Shown piece by piece: positions 1 to 11,296 of a stretch of DNA of 64,000 bases (its first letter is position 1; each line of letters begins with the position of its first letter). The position numbers were made by a program, and so were the translations under genes. The stretch is from Lathyrus oleraceus (taxonomy: Eukaryota > Streptophyta > Magnoliopsida > Fabales > Fabaceae), in assembly GCF_024323335.1 (NCBI RefSeq), contig NC_066583.1, forward strand, positions 12,986,665 through 13,050,664. Reading direction: 5' to 3'. The notes under the pieces were generated by a model. The model was not told the DNA's origin and ran no database searches. It saw only the letters and a list, made by a program, of their open reading frames with translations.

Positions 1-1434
1 ATGCTTAGCAGCCCATGCAAGTGCACAACATGTCTTTTCAAGCATCGAGTACCTCGACTCGCAATCTGTGAATTTCTTACTCAGGTAGTAGATGGCATGC
101 TCTTTCCTACCTGTCTCGTCGTGTTGACCGAGAACATAACCCATGGAATTGTCTAGTACTGTGAAATACATAATCAGCGGTCTCCCTGGGACCGGAGGCA
201 CAAGGATAGGAGGATTCTGCAAATACTCTTTTATCTTTTCAAAAGCCCTTTGACAATCGTCATTCCACCTGATAGCCTGATCTTTTCTTAGCAACTTGAA
301 AATTGGCTCACACGTGGCTGTTAGGTGAGAGATGAACCTTGTATGTAGTTCAACCTCCCTAAGAAACCACGGACTTGTTTCTCTGTTCTTGGCTCAGGCA
401 TTTCCTGTATCGCTTTTACTTTGGCCGGATCCACCTCAATCCCTTTTTCACTAACAATAAAACCCAGTAATTTTCCAGATCTCACCCCAAAAGTACACTT
501 GTTCGGATTAAGCCTCAACTTGAATTTTCTCAAACGCTCAAACAGTTTCTGCAGATTCACCAAATGTTCTTCTTCCATCTGAGATTTGGAAATCATATCA
601 TCAACATAAACCTCGATTTCATGATGAATCATATCATGGAAAAGAGTCAACATCGCTCGTTGATATGTTGCTCCGACATTTTTCAGACCAAACAACATCA
701 CCTTGTAGCAGAAGGTGCCCCATGGGGTTATGAATGTTGTCTTCTCCATGTCTTCTGGTGCCATCTTAATTTGATTATAGCCAGAAAAGCCATCCATGAA
801 GGAGAATACCGAGAACTGAGCTGTGTTATCCACCAAAACATCGATGTGAGGTAATGGGAAATCATCTTTAGGACTAGCTCTGTTCAGATCCCGGTAGTCA
901 ACACACATCCGTACCTTTCTATTCTTCTTAGGTACTGGAACGATGTTTGCAACCCATGGCGGATAATTTGTGACTGCTAGAAACCCTGCATCCAACTGTT
1001 TTTGCACTTCTTCCTTTATTTTGACAGCCATCTCTGGTCTTGTTCTTCTGAGCTTCTGCTTGACCGAAGGACAACCTTCTTTAAGAGGCAAACGGTGTAC
1101 CACAATATCTGTGTCAAGCCCTGGCATGTCCTGATAAGACCAAGCGAAGATGTCAACATATTCTTGCAGCAATTCAATCAGCCCTTTCTTCACATTATCT
1201 TCCAAAGCAACCCCTATCTTGATTTCTCTCTTGGCGTCCTCGGTGCCGAGATTAATCACTTCAACAGACTCTTGATGCGGTCGAATGACCCTTTTCTCCT
1301 ATTTTAATAACCTGGCAAGTTCTTCCGGGAGGTCACAGTCTTCATCACCCTCTTCTTCAGCTTGAAAGATTGGATTTTCAAAGTCGAAGTGAGCCATAGC
1401 AGAACCGTTATCAATAGGATCTGGTGACGTACAT
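1..1434 (-). pseudogene. Reverse transcriptase / RNase H part of element 1 pol (broken, runs off window)
   Basis: This is the second coding exon, starting at the intron acceptor (1434). An acidic linker (residues AEEEGDEDCDLPEE) leads to a TAG at 1299-1301, where relatives have glutamine or another polar residue. The Ty3/gypsy RT core follows: the VPKKNRKVRMCVDYRDLN block, FSFMDGFSGYNQI, the catalytic YVDD at about 615-604, and LLGFIVSEKGIEVDP. Near 338 one base is missing relative to the expected LNYIS reading, so the frame shifts and the 312-aa ORF ends at 321. Beyond it, another frame continues the RT thumb and RNase H (LLRKDQAIRWNDDC, then FTDCESRYSMLEKTCCALAW) to base 1. Integrase must lie left of the window. 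The enzyme would copy element RNA into DNA in cytoplasmic particles, but this copy cannot make it intact. Confidence 0.92.
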
Positions 1435-1687
1435 CTGCATGAGTGATGGTATGTGCTTATGAGTGTGAACAAAGAATGAAAACTAAACAAAACATTGCCA
1501 AATATTTTTTTAATTTTTGAAAACTGCAAAAATAGAAAGACAGTGAGCAAAATATTTGAATGCAAAAAGACGTCCTTTATTTATGATAAAAAATGCAGGT
1601 ATCCACATAGATGAGCCCTACAATGAGTCATTACGCCTTCGCCGGAACGTAAGACTTGGATATGCATGAATAAACAAAGAAAATTAC
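1435..1687 (-). other. Putative GT-AG intron between protease and reverse transcriptase (element 1)
   Basis: On the minus strand the gag-pro frame reaches GGAGGA|GTAATT at 1688/1687, where reading on gives an immediate stop. An acceptor CTCATGCAG|ATGTACG lies at 1435/1434. Joining them leaves GA plus A, completes a glutamate codon, and carries the protease frame into the RT frame with no shift. The 253-bp interval has stops in the flanking frames. A spliced intron at this point is a known hallmark of Ogre elements; use of these exact sites is inferred from phase. Confidence 0.7.
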
Positions 1688-4383
1688 TCCTCCAGAAAAG
1701 TGACTTGGACAATCTCCTCAGAAGACCAATTGTTGATGACTTCACTCGGGATCCTCGGACGCACCCAGTTATCGATGTCGCAATCACTATCCCCATCTTC
1801 ATCGTTGACCGCAGAGACCTGGCCATACTGAATGATGCCAGCACTGGAGAAAGTAATCGGCCCCTGACGAGTCTGAGGCGCTGAAGTTGTAGAAGTCAGA
1901 GCTGACTGATACCCAATCCCGAACTTGTCTTCTTTCATCTATAACTCCAACAGACGTCCCCAACCGGGAGCAACACCTGAATCTACCAAGGCTTGTGCCT
2001 GCTTAAAGGACGAGATAGAGGCACCCGCTTTAACTTCTTCCACCGGAGATGCGTCCTTGATCTGAACTGCCTCAAAGGCCTGGCATAGGGTCTCATGAAA
2101 TTCACCTTCTACCTCTACATACTTGAATGTAGACAGGTTACTGACCAAAATGTCCTCCTCACCACAGGCGGTGATAATCCTTCCATTGACTGGGAATTTA
2201 ATCTTTTGATGTAAAGTTGAAGAGATTGCCCCAGCGTTGTGGATCCAAGGACGACCCAACAGGCAACTATAGGAAGGACTGATATCCATCACATAGAAGA
2301 CGGTGTTGAAGGTTTGTGATCCAATCTGAATTGGCAATTCTACCTCTCCGAACACCGACCTCTTAGAACCATTAAAGGCTTTCACAATAAGATCTAAAGG
2401 CTTCAGGACCAAACCCTCTACTTCTAACCTTGCTAGGGCTCTCTTGGGTAGCACATTGAGAGAGGAACCTGTATCCACCAGAACATGAGATAACACGGTG
2501 TCTCTGCATTCCATCGAGATGTGCAAAGCCTTGTTATGGTTGCGTCCAGCTGGTGTTAAGTCAGAATCAGTAAAACCTAACCCGTTGCTTGCATGAACAT
2601 TTGCAACGATCCCTTCTAGTTGGTTCACTGAGATCTCCTGAGGCACATATGCAGCATTTAGGACTTTCAGCAGTGCCTCCCTGTGCGCCTGCGAACATAA
2701 TAGGAGTGAGAGAATGGATATCTTGGACGAAGTCTGAATCAACTGATCGACTACCTTGTAGTCACTTCGCTTTATAATTCTCAAAAGCTCATCCACATCC
2801 TTCGCAAAAGTAGGCTCAGAACCAGCCTGTGGTGCAGAGGCACCCTCGTTCATGACCTGCTTGCCTTTGGCTTTTGCCGCAGCATCAACACTATCAGTTT
2901 GGGTAACGGGTGGTGAGAACAGTCTACCACTCCTGGTGAATCGCCCGATTCCACCAACATTGTCCACTGCAGGACCTTCAACTTCAGGTTCAGACTTCTG
3001 ACCCTCTTCTACCTTTAGTGGTCGTTCTATCCCATGATCGTGCGTGTACACACTCCCCCCATAATGCCAAGGAATGGCCCTTTCGCTGGTGAAAGGTAAA
3101 GGACCAGGGGTTGTGATAGTCATAGCAGATGGTCGCGCTGGTGGCACCGGTTGCGCTTCTGGTACACTGATCTGATTAGTTGGGTACAAAATGGTGATAG
3201 TAGCAACATCATAGTCATACTCTGAAATCTCGTTCATTGAAATGCAAGCATCCGAAACATGGGAATCAAGTTCAATTACATCAGAATCAACCACATTGGA
3301 AAAATTAAATACACCACCATGGATTACAGAATCAGTAGGAACAACATCTGCGAATTCATCAGTAGCATCTTCAAACACCTCTTCCTCAACCCCTTCCACA
3401 GACTCTTGGACAGACAAATCTTCAGCCTGGAGGATACCTTCGTCGAGCAAAGCCTGGATACCCTGCTGTAGTTTCAAACAACCTCCACTCTGAGTAGCAC
3501 AATCCAAACAACCCTTCCCACAACCGGGGAAAACATCGGCCTTCAACAAGTATCCCTTGATATCCAACAACGGAGTCTTCAGCTTCAACACATCTTTGAC
3601 GGGTCTGGCTTCCCCTTCCATCATATTAACATTTGCACCACCATGTTGGGGCATGGGATTGTTGACGACATTCGGAGCCGGTGCAAGGTCGATTGCCTTC
3701 GAATCTATGAGGTCCTGAACTATGTGCTTAAAAGCTTTGCAGTTCTCAATATTGTGGCCAGGTGCCCCAGAGTGGAAGCTACACCTAGCATTAGCGTCGT
3801 AACCCATCGGAAGTCTACCAACGGGAGGAGCCAGAGTGCGTAACTGCACAAGTTGTCGTTGTTGAAGACTAGAAAGCAACTGAGCGTATGACATTGGAAG
3901 AGTGTCAAAATGCCGGTCCATCATCCTTTACCTCTGTTGATAGGCGGGTCTATTACCCGGTTGTTGTTGTTGGTACTGAGCTGGTTAACGCTGTGGTTGT
4001 TGTTGTAGTGGTGCTGCAGCCGGAATGGTCACAGCCGCAACATACGATTGTTGATGATAGTTCTGAAATTTATTCCTCCTGTTACCCCTGTTCTGACAAG
4101 AAGATAAGGCACTCGCATCCCCTTCTCTCCGAAACATAGGGTCCATACCATGACTCATTCCAAAGTCTTCCTGAAGCAAGGGGAACTGATCCTCCTGGTC
4201 ATCATGGACGGGTTGTTGACCGGAGGTGACATGTAGGATCGGGGTAGGCCCCGGTCCACTGGGTCCGTTAACCTCTTCAGCTGGAGGATCAGTCAACGTC
4301 TCTGGTTGAGTAGTGGCGGGATTCCTCTGCATCATCTGCCTGAGCTCTTGTTGTCCCTGAGCCACCCCTTGAACCACATCCAT
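1688..4383 (-). pseudogene. Gag-protease of element 1, gag core deleted
   Basis: The stretches 4383-3985, 3924-1942 and 1938-1688 share one reading frame, broken by in-frame stops (for example TAG at 1939-1941). The N-terminus (MDVVQGVAQGQQELRQMMQ) is joined directly to a Gln-rich region (near 4060-3970). The conserved retrotransposon gag core (the DFEKYKG / LRWYMGL / FKEYAQRW blocks seen in Ogre-A) is absent. A zinc-knuckle-like CX2HX5HX4C motif (CSFHSGAPGHNIENC) lies near 3780. The aspartic protease has the catalytic motif VDTGSSLNVLP near 2480-2445 and the flap/C-terminal block SYSCLLGRPWIH near 2270-2235. Loss of the coat-forming domain means this copy could move only with proteins from another element. 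Confidence 0.88.
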
Positions 4384-5480
4384 GAATTAGTTCATGCGGA
4401 TCTTCATCTCGGCGAGCTCTGCTTGTAGGCTTTCCATTACTCTCTGTTGATTTCTGCGGGTACCGTACCGGTGAATGCCTGAGTCAGCTATCCTGCTAGT
4501 GGAACACCAAACAAACTGAGAACACTGCGGCAGTACCTGTTATGCAAGACATGCTAATGAATATGCAAGTGCAGTATTATGTTTATCAATTCCAAAGGTA
4601 TTCTACCCCTTTGATTCCAGTCTCTCATCAGATAAAATATCCCTTTTAATAAGTACCAGAAAACCCCGACTAGAATCAAGAAGAATATATAAACCCCACA
4701 GAAATGGATAAACATGTGTTAAATGATATGAATGCAGAATGATGTGATGCAATGCAGTGACATGCAAATCAAGGTTGCTGTATCTGCTTGAATATCTGTT
4801 GGGTTGCACTGTCTGAAGAGAAAACCACTGAAGAATGTAATACGAGATCAAAACTCTGCTCCAGAAAATCGGGTTGGTTGTATATCACGAGGCACAGGAT
4901 CAGAACTTCAGCATGAATTCTGAATCGAGAACCATAGAACACAGTCATCAACTTAGAACCCATACTTCAGAACCAACGGTCACCAACAAGAACCAAACAA
5001 AAGTCACCAACAGGACATGGTCACCAACAGAACAAGTCACCATCAGTACCTGTAAATGATCATTCCCGCCCCACTCACGGGTGTAATCTAGGCCAGGGTA
5101 AGGTCAAGAGAAACGCAGGATAAACAATCCTTTCAAGAATACCGTCATATGCATACCAGGTGTATGCAACGATAATACCCCATCAGAATCTGAACTGCTC
5201 GTGATACCATGTTCCGCTAAGTGGCGCCATACCACCCGCTTCCCATGAATCACTCTTTTCCTAGGTGTCCCAAAGTTCACTCATAGCCTGTGTATTGGGC
5301 CTTTTACCTCTTGTGATTCCCACCCAACAGTGAAACAGATACACAGCCAGCACAGTATGCATGAGACAGTAAATCACACATAGGATGCAATGCAAGCAGA
5401 TACGTATGCAAAGCAATAAATAACACACAATAGACAATAAACAAGCAAACGCTAGGAAAGGCCCACTAGGGAAAATATGT
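4384..5480 (-). other. 5' leader of element 1 between primer-binding site and gag
   Basis: This is about 1.1 kb of untranslated leader on the minus strand. No convincing ORF is present. A short imperfect repeat of GTCACCAACA occurs at about 4978-5040 on the plus strand. The rest is non-repetitive and gives no protein match I recognise. Confidence 0.6.
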
Positions 5481-5497
5481 CCCCAACAGAGTCGCCA
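5481..5497 (-). promoter_or_regulatory. Primer-binding site, tRNA-Arg type (element 1)
   Basis: The minus strand reads TGGCGACTCTGTTGGGG, two bases inside the LTR end. TGGCGACTC matches the complement of the 3' end of plant tRNA-Arg plus CCA, the primer known for Ogre elements. It fixes the 5' LTR boundary and the element's orientation. Confidence 0.85.
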
Positions 5498-7220
5498 GCT
5501 GTCGCAACCTGCGAAAAAGGAGATGCGAAAAGATAACCGGCGAGAAAGAAATGACAGAAGAGTCGCCACCGCGCGTTATTTATCCCAAAGGAGGGAAAGG
5601 AAACGCTCAAAGTAAACTTGGAAAAAAGGAAAGGAAAAGACAAGGTCTCGCAACCAAATCTTGGGTTCGGGAGCCGATTATGCGAAGGGAAGGTATTAGC
5701 ACCCCTACGCATCCGTAGTACTCTACGGGATCCACACTTGTTGTTCTTGTCTAAAGGGTGTGGGTTTATCTAATGTACTATTTACTAAAAGGGGGTCAAA
5801 AGAAAATGACTCGCACGGATGTCGCATCCACTGCATACGTATCTCATATGAATATGAGAATGAGAGTCTTCGTAGCTCGTCTACCTATAGGTTAAAGAGG
5901 AGTGTGCTCGCTAAGACATCACATCTTATGCCTACATATCTCATCTGGAATGAGAATCAGAGCAAGCCGTAGTTCGGCTACCTACGGGTTAAGGGTTATA
6001 TTTTTGGATGAACGATGTTACTACGCAATCTACCGGATGCTCGACCTTTGGAGACTTACTCGCCTGTAGTAGAAGGAGTTAACGGGTTCTTAGGAGAAGA
6101 AAAATCAATGAGTTTGTTGTGTTTTAGGAATGCTCATACAAAAAGGAAGTCCTAGACAAAGGAACAATGCTACCTTAATTGACATGCAAACGGGAGACTA
6201 TACGAAGCCTAGCAATCCTATGGGGAGACGATCACACCATACAAAACAAATATGCATAAAGTAAACACACCAACAAGGGGGCTCAAACATACGTGGGTAG
6301 GGCTTTAGTCAAGAGGGGTCATATCAACCTCGACAAACAAGCCATGAAAAAGGTAATCAAATGGGCTCTTAACCACTGACATTGAACGTCAGGGTGAGCA
6401 GATCAAACGGGTAATGAGGATAAGACCTCATAGCTCTTAACCCTGGACAGGGTGAGCTCATGACAAAAAGTGGGGATTTAGAAAGGTGGAACCCTCTCCA
6501 CTGACTGACCGGACAAAAGATCTTGGGCTTTTGTTCTGAAGCATCGACACGTAGTGCGAGCTTAAAGAACGACACACTGAATAACGGGGGATTGATTACT
6601 AATCCCTTTTATCCGTCAATTGCTTCTTCAGGGAGGTCTTTAGCACTGATGCCTCTTCTTGGAGGTCTTTGGGCACAAAAGTAAACAAGCAAAAGAAAAC
6701 ATTGCCTCCTATTGAGGTCTTCCAGCTAAGAAAGCGGTAAAATGCGGGAAAGATAAAGGATCAAGAGATCTACCACACGGATAAAGATCCGAAGTAATAA
6801 CAGATAAAGAAATAAGAAACCCAGAGATCTCTCGAGCTGGCACCATCAAAGAAAGCAAGTCAATACAGGTAATCAGAATAAATCTCCAAATGGTGTCCCA
6901 CAAATAAAGTGGAATGCCAAGCAAGCTATCCTTTCAGGAGTCATGTGAGCCCTCACAAAAAACTCAACAAACAGGTTAGAGTGACAAGATGGGGTGCAAT
7001 CAAGAGTTGCCCCAAATAATAGAGTTACATGAATCATGCCATTAAAGTTCACAAAAAGCAACCAAGGGTAGGAGGCCTAAACCTCTTGTCAAACAAATGT
7101 ATTAAAAGGATATCAAAAATTTCAGGTTGAAAGTATAAAGTAGTGGAAATAGGGCAAACCTGATTGGAGAGATCGAATGAAATTGAATTGCCCGGTTGGG
7201 TTTGCAAAGCAATCTGAGGG

Positions 7221-7229
7221 TTTATATAA
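7221..7229 (-). promoter_or_regulatory. TATA box of element 1 LTR
   Basis: The minus strand reads CTTATATAAACCC within the LTR, about 1.7 kb from the LTR end next to the primer-binding site. It is the best TATA-type match in this LTR and probably marks the U3/R promoter. Confidence 0.6.
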
Positions 7230-7423
7230 GATGGAATTGGCTCTTTGCAGATGAGTTCCTTTCAGTCTCTAGAAGTTGCTCTGAACTCTGTTAGCTCTTC
7301 TCTCACTATCTTTTTCCCAGGGTTTTTTTGGGAGATGGAAGTCTAGCATTTATAACCTGATTTTTGTGACTTTGTCGGCTCAAAAGAGAGAGGTCCAAGT
7401 CCAAGATTTTTCTATTATATTTT

Positions 7424-7476
7424 GTTTATTTATTTATTCATTCATTTATTTATTTATTTATTTATTTATTTATTTT
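7424..7476. repeat. (TTTA)n microsatellite in element 1 LTR
   Basis: A run of TTTA units with two TTCA interruptions, directly visible in the U3 part of the LTR. Confidence 0.9.
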
Positions 7477-7854
7477 CAAAACGCGTGGGCTTCGCCTAAC
7501 GAGCATGACAGTTCAAGAAATTCCTCTGAGCGTAGGTGATTCTGGTGGCTTTTCTTGGGACTCGCTAGGCGACCCATTCTGCTCGCCTAGCGAGCATGAC
7601 AACTCATGAACAAACTTTTGCTCCTTCAAGATTAACGTTTTGACTGATGAATAGACCCCATTTGAACATGTTGGAAGTATCTCAAGCCATTCCCTTGTGT
7701 TGACTGATCACCCAGATAGGACCCACAAAATGTCTTGGATGATATTCAAGCTTCTTGGATCTAATTCCGATTAACATGATGAAATGCAATATGAAATGTT
7801 AAATGACATAAAAATGAATGCATGAATGAGGGGGGCAAATTTTGAGGTATTACA

Positions 7855-8037
7855 CTTGTGCACAAGAAGATTTTGACGTTAAAGCACGACTCCAGAGGAA
7901 AATGGACTCCTAATTATGAAGGCCCATATGTTGTTTAGAGAGCCTTTTTAGGCGGTGCATTGATTCTTACAACTATGGATGGTGAAGAGTTCACTCGTCC
8001 TGTGAACATAGATGCAGTCAAGAAATACTTCGCCTAA
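7855..8037 (+). pseudogene. Integrase C-terminus of Ogre-C (truncated, one stop)
   Basis: The plus strand encodes the C-terminal integrase block also found at the end of the Ogre-A integrase: RGKWTPNYEGPYVV, then RAF.GGALILTTMDGE, ending DAVKKYFA and a TAA at 8035-8037. An in-frame TAG replaces the residue after YVV. The start is truncated by the insertion of element 1 at 7854/7855. This is a fragment and not a working gene. Together with the polypurine tract it proves the plus orientation of this element. Confidence 0.88.
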
Positions 8038-11000
8038 AAAGAAAAGAATAGCTCGCTAAGTTGAAAACCCGAAAGGGAGGCTTAGGCAAAAATGAGTGTC
8101 TCGGTGGATTGAAAACCCGAAAGGGCGATCCAGGAAAAAATTAGAGACATAAAACAGAAAGAATATTCCGATAAGTTGAGTACCCCACCTTGGGGCAACT
8201 TATGCAAAAATTAGGGATTATGGCAAGTAACTACATTTTGCTGATCTTCAGTGTTTTGAAGGTTTGATTGAGCACAAGGGTTGACATCGATTCATCACCC
8301 TAGCAGTGGTCAAGAGCACAGTGGATATCAAGAGTTGGTAGAAGGATTAAGGATCATTTGTATTCAATGTACCCCTTTTCCATGTAAATTACCATTTTCA
8401 ACTTTGTAAAAATCTATGGAGTCTTGTCATTTACAGACTACCATTCCATTAAATAAAGTTGAGCTTTTATCCAAATTGTTTCTACTCTTATTTATTTCAG
8501 CCAATAGTTTTAAATTTTATTATGATCATTTTGAAATTAAGTTTTTAAATCAAAATCAAGTTTTCTTTAGTATATAAACTCAAGAATTTTTCCAAAGCAA
8601 GTTAAAAGGAATATTAACAGTATTTCAATGGATAGCAAGTCCTTAAGTGTGAAACATCAGAGGTTCCCCAAGAAGTTAACCCTTTGGATATCCCTAGACA
8701 TTTCTGTTGATTCAGTTCCTTTGCGGAGTGTTTGAGCCTCAACGGAATTTCTTTCCTTGTCCCCAGCTGATTTGGTTGATTCAGATACCCTGCGGCGTGT
8801 TGTTTTCCCCGAAAGAGTTTCTGCTTTCCCCAACAAAGTTTGTATTTCCTCAGCAGGGTTGATCTTCAGAGATGGTTGATCTTCCCCAGTGGATCGCTTT
8901 GGTTTCCCTACTAATCGCTATTCAACTTGCTCCTAGTCAGAGTTTCCTCCTGGTTTCTGAGCAGCTTTTGTTATGATTATTTCTCTGTAGGGTTGTCTCC
9001 CATTTTTATGGTGTTGACCTAAAATTCCCCACAAATTAGTTATTCTATCCTCAGCAGATCTCCTCCTTCCCCAGTTAGGTTTGAACCTTTGGGATGTTGA
9101 TCTCTCTGTTCTCCAGCAGTTTGTCTCCATATTTTGTGGATTGATCGAGGATTGTACCGATGGTTCAAATTCTTTGCGACACCTTTGTATCCTTCGTGAT
9201 CGTTTTGTCAGCATGACCATCATATATACTTATACATTCATATAATTTCATAATTTGCATATCTCGCATCTTCATATTTGATTTGTTTGAGATTCTTATT
9301 TTCTGTCATGGCGGTATTTTATCCCCATACCAAATCTGGTGTCTGTCCTCGTTTAATTGTACAGTGTCAGCCCCTTTAAGTAGAAAGACTTTAACCTTTC
9401 TCTGTTTCCCCACTGAGTTTGTTTCCTCGTGGATGGTTGTTATTTCAGTTTCCTCTCCAGTAGATTTTCTGGATGGAATTACTCCTTTTGAGTTATGTCC
9501 TCATTGGGTTGAGTCTTGATTGACTGTTTCTTTCTAGCTCTTACCTAGATAGATGCTTTGGTTCCCTAAGAGTCTATTACCCAGTAGCTGGTAATGTTCT
9601 TCTTAGTTTGCAGTTTGTTACTTCTTTCCCAATACTCGGCAAAAGTACCCTTATTTTTATCCTCAGTAGAGTCCCCAGGAAGTATATCCTTGATATGTTT
9701 ATCCTAACCGGTGACGTATATCTTTCTTTTCTCTGCCTGAGTATATCCTTGATATGTTCACATTAACCGGTGACGGATATTCTCATCTTTGGTATTCTAC
9801 CCAGTAAAAAGGTAGTTATAATCCCTATTTTATTCCTCAGAGAGTTAATCCTTGATATGTTCATCTTAACCGATGACGGGTTTTCTTCTCCTTGTGGTTT
9901 TCTACCCAGTAACCGGTAGTTGTAAATCCTATTTTTCCCCTATGCGGAGTCTATCTTTGATATGTTCACTTTAACTGGTGACAGATTTTCTCTTCTTTGG
10001 TATTCTATCCAGTAACTGATAGATATAATCCCTATTTTATGATCCTCATCAGAGTCGATCCTTGATATGCTCATCCTAACCGATGACGGATCTTCTCTTT
10101 GTGGTTTTCTACCCAGTAACCGATAGTTGTAAATCCTATTGTATCCCCTTTTCAGAGTCTATCCTTGATATGTTCATCTTAATCGGTGACAGATTTTCTC
10201 TTTGATTGGTCTTCTACCCTGTAACCCGTAGTTGTAAATCCTACTTTATCCCCTCGCAGAGTTAATCCTTGATATGTTCATCCTAACCGGTGACGGATTC
10301 TCTCTCTGACGGTTTTCTATCCAGCTTTCGATAGATGTAATTCCTACCCTTTTTGTTCAGTTGGTATATCTTTGATATATTCATCCTAACTGATGACGGG
10401 TATCCTCCTTGGCATTTCCAGGCAAGTCTATCCTTGATATGTTCATCTTAACCGATGATGGATTTTCTTCCCTGTTGAGTTTATCCTTGATATGTTCATC
10501 CTAACCGATGACGGATACTCTCACCCTTGGTCTTCTGCCCAGTAACTGGTAGTTGTAAATCCTATTTTCTGCAGTTTTCCCCAGCAAGGTTATTCTTAAC
10601 CAGTAACCGATAATGAATTTCCTTTCCTGGCGGTTCCCAGCGAGTCATCCTTGATATGTACATCTTAGCCGATGACGGATGTCCTCTCTGTCAGATCTTT
10701 TTTATCCTGACTTACTCGTATCCCCTGCAGATGTTTTGTTTCCCCGGCTGAGTCTTTCCATTTTATATGGATTTCCTCGAGTCCCCCAGTAGTTTTAAGT
10801 CGTAGCCTGACCTACGCATGACTCTTTTCTCCCCCAGAGTCTTTGTCTCCCTAGTGAATTTTCCTTATGGAATACGTTATACTCCGGCAGATCTTCGGTC
10901 TCTCTGATTTCTTTTTCTTTGTGGCAATATTTCCCCACGGAGCATTAACTTGTGCATTCATATCATTCGAATCATGAGGTTTCTAAGGGACCAAAATTTG

Positions 11001-11081
11001 TTTCTATTTGTTGTTATTTAAGCCCATTCTATTGAGTTGACATGAAGATTTTAACCTTCGCCTCCTCAGTTAGACTGTCCT
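8038..11081 (+). other. 3' untranslated region of Ogre-C
   Basis: About 3 kb between the integrase stop and the polypurine tract. It begins with two copies of GAAAACCCGAAAGGG (near 8065 and 8110), also present at the matching place in Ogre-A (near 23260-23330). It continues as AT-rich spacer, C/T-rich text with recurring CCCCAG motifs, and the tandem array described separately. No coding potential is evident. Long variable 3' UTRs with tandem repeats are known for Ogre elements. Confidence 0.75.
9670..10690 (+). repeat. Tandem array of ~103-bp units in Ogre-C 3' UTR
   Basis: The motif CCTTGATATGTTCATCCTAA followed by CCGGTGACGG recurs about 11 times (near 9686, 9746, 9850, 9954, 10059, 10162, 10265, 10370, 10432, 10485 and 10648). 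Most spacings are 101-107 bp, with some half-length units of 53-61 bp. Between copies lies CTACCCAGTAACCGGTAGTT and a C/T-rich stretch. Units are diverged in the spacer and better conserved in the core. Confidence 0.9.
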
Positions 11082-11095
11082 TAAATAGGGGCAGC
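11082..11095 (+). promoter_or_regulatory. Polypurine tract of Ogre-C
   Basis: TAAATAGGGGCAGC immediately precedes the LTR start TGTAAGACCCC. The equivalent in Ogre-A, on the minus strand, is AAATAGAGGCATC. It primes plus-strand DNA synthesis in this family. Confidence 0.75.
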
Positions 11096-11295
11096 TGTAA
11101 GACCCCAATTTTGACCCTAAGATCCCTCATGCAATTTCAACATAAGCATTAGCATTGGGATATTACCTTGGCATCCTCCTTACCCATCCTTCATTGGGTT
11201 TGTTTTGGGAGAGATCACCAAGCACTTTGTGATTGTATCATACTTGTATTTTATCATTTCACTAACCAAAATACCAAAAATATGTCTTTGCATTT
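11096..11295 (+). repeat. Ogre-C 3' LTR, piece 1
   Basis: The LTR starts at TGTAAGACCCCAATTTTGAC, the U3 end shared (as its reverse complement) by the Ogre-A and solo LTRs. It is interrupted at CATTT (11291-11295) by Ogre-A and resumes after 37017. Confidence 0.85.
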
Positions 11296-11296
11296 C

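Larger units (their letters stand above)
1..7854 (-). mobile_element. Ty3/gypsy Tat/Ogre-type retrotransposon, element 1 (5' part; 3' end outside window)
   Basis: Reading the minus strand, the order is 5' LTR (7854-5500), primer-binding site (5497-5481), leader, gag-protease (4383-1688), intron (1687-1435), reverse transcriptase and the start of RNase H, cut by the window edge. The LTR ends are TGTAATA...TTGCGACA. The element sits inside the integrase C-terminus of plus-strand Ogre-C, so a target duplication CTTGT is expected beyond its unseen 3' LTR. It is defective: the gag core is missing, stops lie at 1939 and 1299, and there is a one-base frameshift near 338. Family assignment rests on protein motifs, the intron and the primer-binding site. 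No upstream ORF like that of Ogre-A is present, so it may be a separate Tat sublineage. Confidence 0.9.
5500..7854 (-). repeat. 5' LTR of element 1 (2,355 bp)
   Basis: On the plus strand the LTR runs from TGTCGCAACC (5500) to TTTGAGGTATTACA (7854), the canonical TG...CA ends. It contains a U5-like block GGTATTAGCACCCCTACG near 5691, shared in diverged form with all other LTRs here. It also holds a TATA box (7221-7229), a (TTTA)n tract (7424-7476) and an almost palindromic GCTCGCCTAGCGAGC (7581-7595) with partial copies at about 7490 and 7560. Short ORFs inside it show no conservation pattern and are not genes. Confidence 0.88.

Noticed and set aside
564..1307. Plus-strand ORFs opposite the RT of element 1
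   Set aside because: They are shadows of the conserved RT on the other strand. The same shadows occur opposite the Ogre-A RT.
9670..10690. CRISPR-like array
   Set aside because: Units are diverged ~103-bp tandem repeats in a plant retrotransposon 3' UTR, without uniform short repeats and unique spacers.
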